NCBI GenBank assembly: GCA_039188505.1
Contig: JBCCZC010000133.1
Location: 1 to 13,177, forward strand
Source of the DNA: JBCCZC01 sp039188505
GTDB lineage: Bacteria > Pseudomonadota > Gammaproteobacteria > Xanthomonadales > SZUA-38
DNA length: 13,177 bases
Reading direction: 5' to 3'
Each line of letters starts with the position of its first letter. Within the stretch, counting starts at the first letter, position 1. Positions 7,107 to 13,177 of the stretch are shown here, in pieces. The translations under genes were made by a program, and so were the position numbers. Below the pieces are notes generated by a model that saw only the letters and a list, made by a program, of their open reading frames with translations, had not been told where the DNA came from and made no database searches.

Positions 7107-8227
7107 GCCTCCCGCTCCTGCTCGCGCTCGATCCCGGCCAACTGCGGCGGCGTCGACCCGAGGTGCACCGTCGAGGTCGGGAAGGCAATCTCGGCACCGT
7201 GGTCAGCGATGATGCCCTCGATCTGCAGCAGCACGTCCTGCTTGATCTCGTGGTACTTGAACCAGTCCGTCGTCTTCGTGAGCGTGTAGATGAAGAAATC
7301 CAGGGACGAGGGCGCGAAGGCGTTGAAGTTGACGATCAGCGCCTGGTTCTGGTCGATCTCCGGATGATTCTCGAGCATCGATTTCACCGCCACCGTGATC
7401 GCGTCCATCTGGGCGATATCGTCGTAGCGGATGCCGATGGTCTCGTAGATACGCCGGTTCGTCATCCGCGAGGGATTCTCGACCGCAATTGTCGTAAACG
7501 TCGAGTTCGGAACATAGAGCGGTCGCTTGTCGAATTTTCGAATGGTCGTCTGCCGCCAGCCGATGTGCTCCACCACGCCCTCGATGGACCGGTCCGGGCT
7601 GCAGATCCAGTCGCCGACCTTGAAGGGTCGGTCCAGGTAGACGGTGAGACCGCCGAAGAAGTTGGCCAGGATGTCCTTGGCCGCCAGGCCGACGGCGAGG
7701 CCGCCGATACCACCGAAGGCGAGCACACCGGAGATGCTGATTCCCAGGTTCTGCAGCACGACGAGGATCGCCGTGATGATGATGGAGATGCGGACGAGCT
7801 TCCCGAGCGCGTCCACTGTCGTGCGGTCCAGCGCGTCCTCGTCGTCCGCGTCGGCGCGCACGATCAACGCCTTCTCCACGCCCTCGATGAGGCGGATCAG
7901 GAACCAGGTGATCGAAAGGACGAGCCCGATCTGGAGGACGATGTCGATGTAGGGCAGCACCGAGCGATCGCCTTGGCGGAACGCGACTTCGGCGGCCATG
8001 GTGATACCGAAGAGCCAGATCAGGAGGCTGATCGGTCGGATCAGCGCGTTGATGAAGGCGTCGTCCCAGAGGTTTTCCGTCTCCTTCGCCCGGCGCTCGA
8101 TCCGCGCGAGGATCTGGCGCTGGATGAAGTCGAACAGCAGGCTCAGGAGCAGGATCGCGAAGGACAGGATCATCCAGTTGTCGTTGCCGATCCAGTCGCC
8201 CAATGTATTGATGACTTCGTCTTCCAT
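7103..8227 (-). CDS. MscS-family mechanosensitive ion channel (YnaI-like)
   Basis: A 374-residue inner-membrane channel that should open under membrane tension. Hydrophobic segments lie near residues 19-37, 62-83, 94-113 and 144-196. The last contains the glycine/alanine-rich pore helix GGIGGLAVGLAAKDILANFF (172-191), followed by YLDRPFKVGDWI (197-208), the entry to the cytoplasmic beta-domain. The beta-domain has FDKRPLYVPNSTF (232-244) and ENPSRMTNRRI (250-260), close to what I recall of the YnaI/YbdG-type paralogues rather than small MscS. The ATG at 8227 is preferred over the GTG at 8230 because the Shine-Dalgarno sequence sits 5 bases from the ATG but only 2 from the GTG. It shares one base with the nagZ stop (TGATG). 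Its presence between nagZ and hpt may reflect co-expression only. Confidence 0.93.
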   Translation of the reverse strand: MEDEVINTLGDWIGNDNWMILSFAILLLSLLFDFIQRQILARIERRAKETENLWDDAFINALIRPISLLIWLFGITMAAEVAFRQGDRSVLPYIDIVLQIGLVLSITWFLIRLIEGVEKALIVRADADDEDALDRTTVDALGKLVRISIIITAILVVLQNLGISISGVLAFGGIGGLAVGLAAKDILANFFGGLTVYLDRPFKVGDWICSPDRSIEGVVEHIGWRQTTIRKFDKRPLYVPNSTFTTIAVENPSRMTNRRIYETIGIRYDDIAQMDAITVAVKSMLENHPEIDQNQALIVNFNAFAPSSLDFFIYTLTKTTDWFKYHEIKQDVLLQIEGIIADHGAEIAFPTSTVHLGSTPPQLAGIEREQEREA

Positions 8228-9225
8228 CACAGTCCTTCCAGTTGCTCCTGCAGCTCGCGCCGTTCGGCGCTCGCCGCGAATTCTTGCCAGTCGACCGACC
8301 GCCTTCCGTGCAGTTCGCCGCGGCGATCGCGAGGAATCTCGGGCCAGCGCTTCACCTCTGCGAAGCAGGCCTGGGTATCCGCAGGCCGGCAGACCAGCAC
8401 CAGGTCACTGCCCGCGTCCATCGCCTCGTGCAGCCGCGCTTCGAAGCCCCCGACACCGCAGGCCGCGGCCATGCCCAGGTCGTCGCTGAAGACGACGCCC
8501 TCGAAGCCCATCCGTTCGCGCACCATCCCCTGGATCCAGCGGCTCGAGTAGCCCGCCGGCGCGGGATCCCAGGCGGGATAGACCACGTGACTCATCATCA
8601 GCGATGTGAGCTGCCGGCGGCAATTGACGGTGAAGGGCACCATGTCAGTTCCCAGCAGCGTCTGCTCGTCGCGCGGGTCGACGGCCACCTCGAGATGCGT
8701 GTCCTCGCGGACCGAGCCGTGCCCGGGAAAGTGCTTGCCGCAGGCCTGCATACCCGCCGTCGCCATGCCCTTGATGTACGCGGCGCCGAGCCCCTTCACG
8801 GCATCCGGTTCGGCGTGCAGGGCCCGGTCACCGATCACCGTGCAGCCGCGGTCGAGATCCAGCACCGGGGCCAGGCTCATGTCGATGCCGAGCGCAAGCA
8901 TCTCGCTCGCCATCAGCTGACCGTGGGCCATCGCCAGGGCGAGCCCGCGACCCGCATCGGCATCGAAGGCCGCGCCGATCCGCCCCAGCGGCGGCAGCAC
9001 CGTCGCGGGCTCGCGGATGCGCTGAACCCGGCCGCCCTCCTGGTCGACGACGACGAGCGAATCCGCGTCGACGGCGCGTACCGCATCAAGCAGGCGAGCC
9101 AGCTGGTCGGGCGACGCGAAGTTGCGGGTGAAAACGATCACGCCACCGACCTCGTCGCGCGCGAGCCACGCGCGCTCGCGGGCGGTCAGGGTCTCCCCCT
9201 CGAGGCCGATGACGAGATAGCTCAT
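8227..9225 (-). CDS. nagZ: Beta-N-acetylhexosaminidase NagZ
   Basis: A 332-residue family GH3 enzyme, slightly shorter than the usual 340. In the cytoplasm it removes GlcNAc from GlcNAc-1,6-anhydroMurNAc(-peptides) during peptidoglycan recycling. In many Gram-negatives the products influence AmpR-controlled beta-lactamase. Landmarks are VDQEGGRVQR (60-69), the KHFPGHG signature (164-170), the Asp175/His177 pair of the mobile catalytic loop (REDTH, 173-177) and FSDDL (246-250), in which Asp248 is the expected nucleophile. There is no signal peptide, as expected for NagZ and unlike exported GH3 glucosidases. The ATG at 9225 overlaps the rlmD stop (ATGA) and has a strong GGGGAGG (9232-9238) 6 bases upstream. 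It is the second gene of the operon. Confidence 0.96.
   Translation of the reverse strand: MSYLVIGLEGETLTARERAWLARDEVGGVIVFTRNFASPDQLARLLDAVRAVDADSLVVVDQEGGRVQRIREPATVLPPLGRIGAAFDADAGRGLALAMAHGQLMASEMLALGIDMSLAPVLDLDRGCTVIGDRALHAEPDAVKGLGAAYIKGMATAGMQACGKHFPGHGSVREDTHLEVAVDPRDEQTLLGTDMVPFTVNCRRQLTSLMMSHVVYPAWDPAPAGYSSRWIQGMVRERMGFEGVVFSDDLGMAAACGVGGFEARLHEAMDAGSDLVLVCRPADTQACFAEVKRWPEIPRDRRGELHGRRSVDWQEFAASAERRELQEQLEGL
8233..8239 (-). promoter_or_regulatory. Ribosome binding site deciding the mscS-like start
   Basis: GGAAGGA on the minus strand lies inside the last codons of nagZ. It is 5 bases before ATG 8227 and 2 bases before the in-frame GTG 8230, which makes the ATG the better start. 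Confidence 0.75.
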
Positions 9226-10535
9226 GACCGGCCTCCCCGGTCGAAGACCGCGATCGACTCGACGTGGGCGGTGTGCGGAAACATGTCCATGACGCCCGCC
9301 TCCGTCAGCGTGAAGCCATGCTCCCGCACCAGCAAGCCGGCGTCCCGTGCCAGGGACCCCGGGTGGCAGGAGACGTAGACCACCTGCTCCGCACCGGTCG
9401 CCGCGATGGCGCCGAGCGCATCGAGCGCACCGCTCCGCGGCGGGTCGACGAGGACCCGGTCGCAGGCCGGCAGGGTGATCGGTTCTCGCAGATCCGCGCG
9501 CTCGAAGCGGGCATTCTCGATGCCGTTGCGCGCGGCATTGTGGGCGGCCAGGGCCACGAGCTCATCGTCGCCCTCGATGCCCAGGACCTCGCCGCAGCGC
9601 CGGGCGATCGGCAGGCTGAAGTTGCCCAGGCCGCAGAAGAGGTCGACGACGGTCTGCCCGGCCTCCAACGCCAGCTTATCGACGGCCAGCTCGACCATCG
9701 CGGCGTTCAGCGGCGCGTTGACCTGGACGAAGTTGGTGGCGGTGAATTCGAGTTCGAGGTCGCCGAGCGCGTAGTGGAGCCGCGGCAGGTCGCCGCGAAG
9801 CGCCACGAGGGACTTCGGCCCGCCCGATTGCAGCACCACCCGGAGACCCGTGCGTTCCTCGAACGCCGCCAGCACTTCACGATCCGGTCCTGACAGCTCC
9901 ACCATGTGGCGGATGACGAGAACGGTGGTGTCGTCACCGGCGGCAATCTCGATCTGCGGTATATCTCGATGCGCCTCGAGCCGGTCGAGGAGCGCGCCGA
10001 GCTCCGCGATGCGAAAGCCCACGTCCGGAATCAGAACGTGGCACTCCTGGAGGTCGGCCACGAAGCGGCCCGCGCGTTCCCGGAAGCCGACGAGGGTCCG
10101 GTGCTTCTTCGCGACGTGGCGCGCCGACAGGCGAGCCCGACGGCGATAGCCCCAGCTCGCGGCCGTCAGCGGTGCGATGACGGCGGTCGGCTCGACCTCG
10201 CCGATGCGTCGAAGATTCTCGAGCAGGGTCTCCTGCTTCCGTGCGATCTGGGTTTCCGGCGGCAGATGCTGGAGAGCGCAGCCGCCGCACTGCCCCACGT
10301 GGGGACAGCGCGCCTCGACGCGCTCGGGCGCCGCTGCGATAACCTCGACGACCTCGCCCTCGTCGAGGTCGCGGCGGCGCGAGGTCAGCTTAAAGCGAAC
10401 CTGTTCACCGGGGAGCGCACCGTGGACGAAGGTGACTTTGCCGTCCACACGGCACACACCGCGGCCATCGTGGCTGAGGTCCTCGATCGTCGCCTCGATC
10501 GGTTCGGTTGGAAGCTTGCGTCTCTTTCTGGCCAT
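9222..10535 (-). CDS. rlmD: 23S rRNA (uracil-1939-C5)-methyltransferase RlmD
   Basis: A 437-residue SAM-dependent RNA methyltransferase of the RumA/TrmA group that makes m5U1939 in 23S rRNA. An N-terminal TRAM domain (about 8-70) is followed by iron-sulfur ligands Cys77, Cys83, Cys86 (CPHVGQCGGC) and Cys165 (QECHVL). The SAM site includes DLFCGLGNFSLP (298-309) and VDPPRSG (363-369). The catalytic cysteine is Cys390 in YVSCHPGSLARD, where E. coli RumA has SCNP. MDMFPHTAHVESIAVF (416-431) is the family's closing motif with the general-base glutamate. The ATG at 10535 is the only start that keeps the TRAM domain, yet it has no visible Shine-Dalgarno sequence and lies 9 bases after the T-run of a terminator hairpin. 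It is the first gene of the seven-gene operon. Confidence 0.96.
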   Translation of the reverse strand: MARKRRKLPTEPIEATIEDLSHDGRGVCRVDGKVTFVHGALPGEQVRFKLTSRRRDLDEGEVVEVIAAAPERVEARCPHVGQCGGCALQHLPPETQIARKQETLLENLRRIGEVEPTAVIAPLTAASWGYRRRARLSARHVAKKHRTLVGFRERAGRFVADLQECHVLIPDVGFRIAELGALLDRLEAHRDIPQIEIAAGDDTTVLVIRHMVELSGPDREVLAAFEERTGLRVVLQSGGPKSLVALRGDLPRLHYALGDLELEFTATNFVQVNAPLNAAMVELAVDKLALEAGQTVVDLFCGLGNFSLPIARRCGEVLGIEGDDELVALAAHNAARNGIENARFERADLREPITLPACDRVLVDPPRSGALDALGAIAATGAEQVVYVSCHPGSLARDAGLLVREHGFTLTEAGVMDMFPHTAHVESIAVFDRGGRS

Positions 10536-10544
10536 CGTTCAACG

Positions 10545-10569
10545 AAAAAAGCCGCCGGTACCGGCGGCT
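10545..10569 (-). terminator. Rho-independent terminator after the ydbL-like gene
   Basis: On the minus strand a perfect GC-rich inverted repeat, GCCGCCGG-TA-CCGGCGGC (10551-10568, extended by one A-T pair), is followed immediately by six T residues (10550-10545). It lies 18 bases after the ydbL-like stop codon and ends 9 bases before the rlmD ATG. It should end transcription of the ydbH-ydbL unit, or attenuate readthrough into rlmD. Confidence 0.9.
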
Positions 10570-10587
10570 GTTCGGGGCGGGGCAGCG

Positions 10588-11172
10588 CTATTTCTGGCGC
10601 CAGCTCCCGCCGGAATCCTGGTAGTACCAACCGCTGCGGGCGTTGGCGATCCAGCGCTCCGCAAAGGTTGAGCGGATCTGGCCTTCCCACTCGGGATGGC
10701 CGTTGGCAACCGCGATCTCGCGGTAGACGGCATTCCTGTCGTCGTTCTCCGCCTTCACCAGCGCCCGGACCCGGTTGCGATCGGCCAGCGGGAGGCTCGC
10801 GGGATCCCGGATCGCCACGAGCGCGTCATTGGTGAAGCCGACGGCTCCGGACGAGAAGAAGCCCACGAGGTCCTGCTGGAAGCGCGACTCCATGCGCGCC
10901 TGGATCGCGCGAATCGCCGGCGTGTTGATGTCGATGTCGACCTGCGCATGGGCTGCTGGGAAAAACCAGTCCAGCGGATTCAGGCGCAGCGCACCGCGGC
11001 CGTCGGTCGCATCTGACGCGTCTTCGCTTCCCTCGGATCCGATCACGTCCTCGATGAAGCGATCGGCGGCCTCCTCGGCGGCGGCTTCCGGAAAATAGAC
11101 GTTGATGGTGACGCACGCGGCCACGAAGAAAGCGGCCACGAGGACCAGCGACAGCAGACGGATCGGTTTCAC
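10588..11172 (-). CDS. YdbL-domain (DUF1318) lipoprotein, possible YnbE-YdbL fusion
   Basis: A 194-residue envelope protein. The GTG start at 11172 is supported by GAAGGAG (11179-11185) 6 bases upstream. Residues 1-19 are a signal peptide ending in the lipobox VAAC with Cys20. Valine at +2 does not retain the protein in the inner membrane, so an outer-membrane location is likely. VTINVYFPEAAAEEAADRFI (21-40) recalls the short strand and helix of E. coli YnbE. A low-complexity acidic linker (46-60) follows, then WFFPAAHAQ (69-77), which resembles an old signal-peptidase I site. Residues 78-194 match YdbL in pattern: SSGAVGFTNDALVAI (107-121), VKAENDDRNAVYREIA (139-154) and the terminal GWYYQDSGGSWRQK (181-194). 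In E. coli, YnbE bridges YdbH to the outer membrane and YdbL modulates this. The gene lies 72 bases after ydbH and ends before a terminator. The family is clear; the fusion reading is inference. Confidence 0.85.
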   Translation of the reverse strand: MKPIRLLSLVLVAAFFVAACVTINVYFPEAAAEEAADRFIEDVIGSEGSEDASDATDGRGALRLNPLDWFFPAAHAQVDIDINTPAIRAIQARMESRFQQDLVGFFSSGAVGFTNDALVAIRDPASLPLADRNRVRALVKAENDDRNAVYREIAVANGHPEWEGQIRSTFAERWIANARSGWYYQDSGGSWRQK

Positions 11173-11178
11173 GCGCCA

Positions 11179-11185
11179 CTCCTTC
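11179..11185 (-). promoter_or_regulatory. Ribosome binding site of the ydbL-like gene
   Basis: GAAGGAG on the minus strand, 6 bases before the GTG at 11172. It decides in favour of this non-ATG start, which also gives a complete lipoprotein signal peptide. Confidence 0.8.
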
Positions 11186-11199
11186 AGAGGCAGGACGTG

Positions 11200-11230
11200 A
11201 TTGTAGCTTACGCCCGGCAGCTGAAGCCAA
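11200..11230 (-). promoter_or_regulatory. Weak candidate promoter before the ydbL-like gene
   Basis: The 72-base gap between ydbH and the ydbL-like gene holds a TACAAT box (11205-11200, one mismatch to TATAAT) and a poor -35 candidate, TTGGCT (11230-11225), with a 19-base spacer. The gap is more AT-rich than its surroundings. It could give the lipoprotein extra expression apart from ydbH, but the spacer is long and the match may be chance. Confidence 0.25.
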
Positions 11231-11244
11231 GCTTAACCCGCCGC

Positions 11245-13177
11245 TCAATCGATATCGGGGAGTCCTGATTCGGTTGCCGCCTGGAGGCGCCGCAGGAGCT
11301 GCGGGAAGTCCACTTCCCGGGAATAACCAATGACGTCGATGCGAGGAATGCCAGCGCCGCGGACGATGTAGTACCCGCCGTTGGGCGCATCACCGACCCC
11401 GCCCATGCGGCAGACGTTGTTCTGGAGGCGGCAGCGGATCCCGAGGCCCCGGTAGTCGAAGTCCTCGAAGAAGCGCAGGAACGTCGTCGACAGGACGGCG
11501 CTGGGACCACCGCCGATGCTGGTCAGGTTATCCACGGCGCGCTGGCTGATCCGGTGACGCCGCGGGTCCCTGTCCGGGGTGACGAGAACCAGATCGAAGG
11601 CCACAGGCTCCCAATCGAGAAGGCGGAGACCCTGCACCTGCCCGCCGATCGTGCCGGTGATCTCGCCGAAGGAGAACGCGCCCGTCATCTGCTGCAGATC
11701 GAGATCGCGGAGCGTCAGGTCCGCCGCGAAGGTCGGCAGCACACCGAGCAGGCGCTCGACGCGGAGATTCTCGGCGCGAACGAGACCATCGAAGAGCGCG
11801 AGCTCAAGCGCGCCGCCCATCGCCAGCACCCCCTCACGCAGCGTCACCCGCGGCACAGTCCCTGACAGGGTACCGTTCAGCGGCGGCCAGCCCAGCGCCT
11901 CCGAGACCGGTCGCAGCGCGATCGGCTCGAGTTCCGCCTCGAAGTCCACGGCCAGCGTCTCCGCGTCGAGGCCGTCGACCGCGAGCGTTCGCAGGTCCAG
12001 GGCGCCATCGAGGACGTCCACACGCACCGGGTCGAGGAGCTGGAAGGACCGGCCGCCGACGTAGAAACGCACCGTGGCGGCCCCGATCGGGAGCTGGTAG
12101 AGCGAGGCCCCCGCCCAGGTCAGGGAAGAATCCGCCGAGTCGCCTTCCGCGTCGTAGTCGAGCAGCCCGGAGAGCCCCTGGACCGTTCCTCGCCCCCCGC
12201 CGTCCTCGATGCCGATGCCGTCGAGCTCGAGCGTCGCGTGGGCCAGGGCCGTACCCCGACCCACCAGGGTTCCGCCGAAGCGCCCCTCCAGCCGCAGCGA
12301 GGCCAGGCCCGCGGCCTCCAGAGCCGAGGCCAGGTAGGTCGAAGCCGCGCTGGCAAGATCGAGCGTCGTGACGTCGACCCGCCAGGCGATCGACGTCGGA
12401 TCGTCGAGGCCGGTCGCGTCCAGCCGCGCTTCGCCCGCCGTCGCGTCACGCCAGCGCGCGGTGAGCCGTTCCGGCGCCTGCTCGGCGATGGTCACGGTGG
12501 CCTCGAGCTCCGGTTCTACCGTCCGCAGGTCGAGATAGAAGCGATCGACGAGCACCTCGCCCGTCGGTGGCTCCGCCAGGGCCAGGCTCACCGTGCCGTC
12601 GCCTTCGGCGTAGCGCCCCGCGAGATCGCCGCAGAGGCCGAGCCCGGCGGCGCCCAGCCTGCCGTCGCTGCTGTCGAAGGCGATGTCGGCCACGCAGGCG
12701 CGTCCCGACACCGTGGCAGACGCCCCGTCGAGGACGATCTCCCCGGCGCTGGTGCCGCCATAGAGCGTGAGATCCGGGATCGCCAGGGGGAGTGCCGCGA
12801 GGCGGATGTCGGCCCAACCCAGGCGGGCCTCCGTGAGGCCTGCGGCCCCACCCTCGGCCGTCAGCTGCAGTCCAGCGAGGGCACCCTCCCCGGTCAGTTC
12901 CAGGGCGAAGGCTCGAGTCTCGTTCGCGTAGGAGAGATCGATTGCGGCAGCCCATGCCGCGTCAGCCTCCGGGACTGCCGCCTCGAGTCGGCCGGCGCAG
13001 CCGAAGCCAGCGGCGTCCAGGCGGAGCCGGTCGCAGCCGAGCTGTAGCTGCTCGAGCACCTGGCCCCCGACCGACAGCTCGCGGATGTCGAGCCGACCGC
13101 TGCCCGCGCCCGTGTCCGCGACGACCCGGATGCCGTGCGCTTCGCCTTCCGCCGGGAGCGTGAGATGAGCGACCGAC
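11245..13177 (-). CDS. ydbH: YdbH-like AsmA-family intermembrane lipid transport protein, 5' partial
   Basis: The C-terminal 643 residues are visible. The frame stays open past the GTG at 13059 to the right edge, so the start and the expected N-terminal membrane anchor are outside. E. coli YdbH is about 880 residues, so roughly a quarter is missing. The visible part is rich in alternating short beta-strands with Gly, Asp and Leu, as expected for the long beta-groove of AsmA-like lipid conduits. The last 100 residues hold the recognisable tail: ISQRAVDNLTSIGGG, FLRFFEDFDYRGLGIRC, a two-cysteine CRLQNNVCRMGG, GGYYIVRGAGIPRIDVIGY and VDFPQLLRRLQ. In E. coli, YdbH spans the periplasm from the inner membrane and, with YnbE, helps move glycerophospholipids to the outer membrane. 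The downstream gene is a YdbL-type lipoprotein, matching the ydbH-ynbE-ydbL locus except that ynbE is not separate. Confidence 0.88.
   Translation of the reverse strand, partial: SVAHLTLPAEGEAHGIRVVADTGAGSGRLDIRELSVGGQVLEQLQLGCDRLRLDAAGFGCAGRLEAAVPEADAAWAAAIDLSYANETRAFALELTGEGALAGLQLTAEGGAAGLTEARLGWADIRLAALPLAIPDLTLYGGTSAGEIVLDGASATVSGRACVADIAFDSSDGRLGAAGLGLCGDLAGRYAEGDGTVSLALAEPPTGEVLVDRFYLDLRTVEPELEATVTIAEQAPERLTARWRDATAGEARLDATGLDDPTSIAWRVDVTTLDLASAASTYLASALEAAGLASLRLEGRFGGTLVGRGTALAHATLELDGIGIEDGGGRGTVQGLSGLLDYDAEGDSADSSLTWAGASLYQLPIGAATVRFYVGGRSFQLLDPVRVDVLDGALDLRTLAVDGLDAETLAVDFEAELEPIALRPVSEALGWPPLNGTLSGTVPRVTLREGVLAMGGALELALFDGLVRAENLRVERLLGVLPTFAADLTLRDLDLQQMTGAFSFGEITGTIGGQVQGLRLLDWEPVAFDLVLVTPDRDPRRHRISQRAVDNLTSIGGGPSAVLSTTFLRFFEDFDYRGLGIRCRLQNNVCRMGGVGDAPNGGYYIVRGAGIPRIDVIGYSREVDFPQLLRRLQAATESGLPDID

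Noticed and set aside
7085..8551. A 488-codon open frame on the plus strand, opposite the mscS-like and nagZ genes
   Set aside because: It crosses two well-supported genes on the other strand, is dominated by Arg, Asp and Val, and has no family motif.
9364..9400. SCHP instead of SCNP at the RlmD catalytic cysteine as a possible loss of function
   Set aside because: The catalytic cysteine and the closing glutamate are kept, and I recall the SCHPGSLARD form from other gammaproteobacterial RlmD proteins, so it looks like lineage variation.
11173..11244. A separate small ynbE gene between ydbH and the ydbL-like gene
   Set aside because: Only 72 bases are available, and no minus-strand frame there encodes a lipoprotein signal peptide.

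Overview
The window is a piece of a high-GC bacterial chromosome, most likely a gammaproteobacterium (Xanthomonadales/Chromatiales-like). This rests on the AsmA-like YdbH / YdbL pair, the RlmD variant with an SCHPGSLARD active-site motif, and the nagZ - hypoxanthine phosphoribosyltransferase - methylthioinosine phosphorylase grouping, which I recall from that class. No database search was run, so the taxonomic call is inference. Coding density is very high: the longest stretch without a gene is 72 bases, and I see no RNA gene, mobile element, CRISPR array or origin.

Layout. (1) Positions 1-3655, plus strand: the 3' part of a very large glycosyltransferase that joins a GT4-type domain, a long heptad-repeat coiled coil, a GT2 domain and a second GT4-type domain. 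Its start lies left of the window. It probably belongs to a surface-polysaccharide locus extending to the left. (2) Positions 3656-10535, minus strand: a tight seven-gene operon read right to left. The order is rlmD (23S rRNA m5U methyltransferase), nagZ (muropeptide-recycling hexosaminidase), an MscS/YnaI-like mechanosensitive channel, a hypoxanthine-guanine phosphoribosyltransferase, an S-methyl-5'-thioinosine phosphorylase, a GNAT acetyltransferase, and an exported D-aminoacylase-like amidohydrolase. Most junctions are ATGA/GTGA overlaps. The operon's last stop codon directly abuts the glycosyltransferase stop. (3) Positions 10588-13177, minus strand: a lipoprotein carrying a YdbL (DUF1318) domain, and upstream of it the C-terminal 643 residues of a YdbH-like AsmA-family protein, cut by the right edge. 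A strong intrinsic terminator separates this pair from rlmD.

How the parts fit. The phosphorylase releases hypoxanthine from methylthioinosine and the phosphoribosyltransferase can turn it into IMP, so those two adjacent genes make one short salvage route. NagZ recycles cell-wall fragments, and the terminal amidohydrolase may act on D-amino-acid derivatives outside the cytoplasm, so the operon has a loose recycling theme. YdbH and its lipoprotein partner belong to an envelope lipid-homeostasis system. Here the small YnbE lipoprotein known from E. coli is missing as a separate gene, and the YdbL homologue is itself a lipoprotein with a YnbE-like N-terminal segment.

The points most worth a second look are the possible YnbE-YdbL fusion, the amidohydrolase that lacks the usual HxH metal ligands, the terminator placed 9 bases before the rlmD start codon, and the exact one-heptad DNA duplication in the glycosyltransferase coiled coil.
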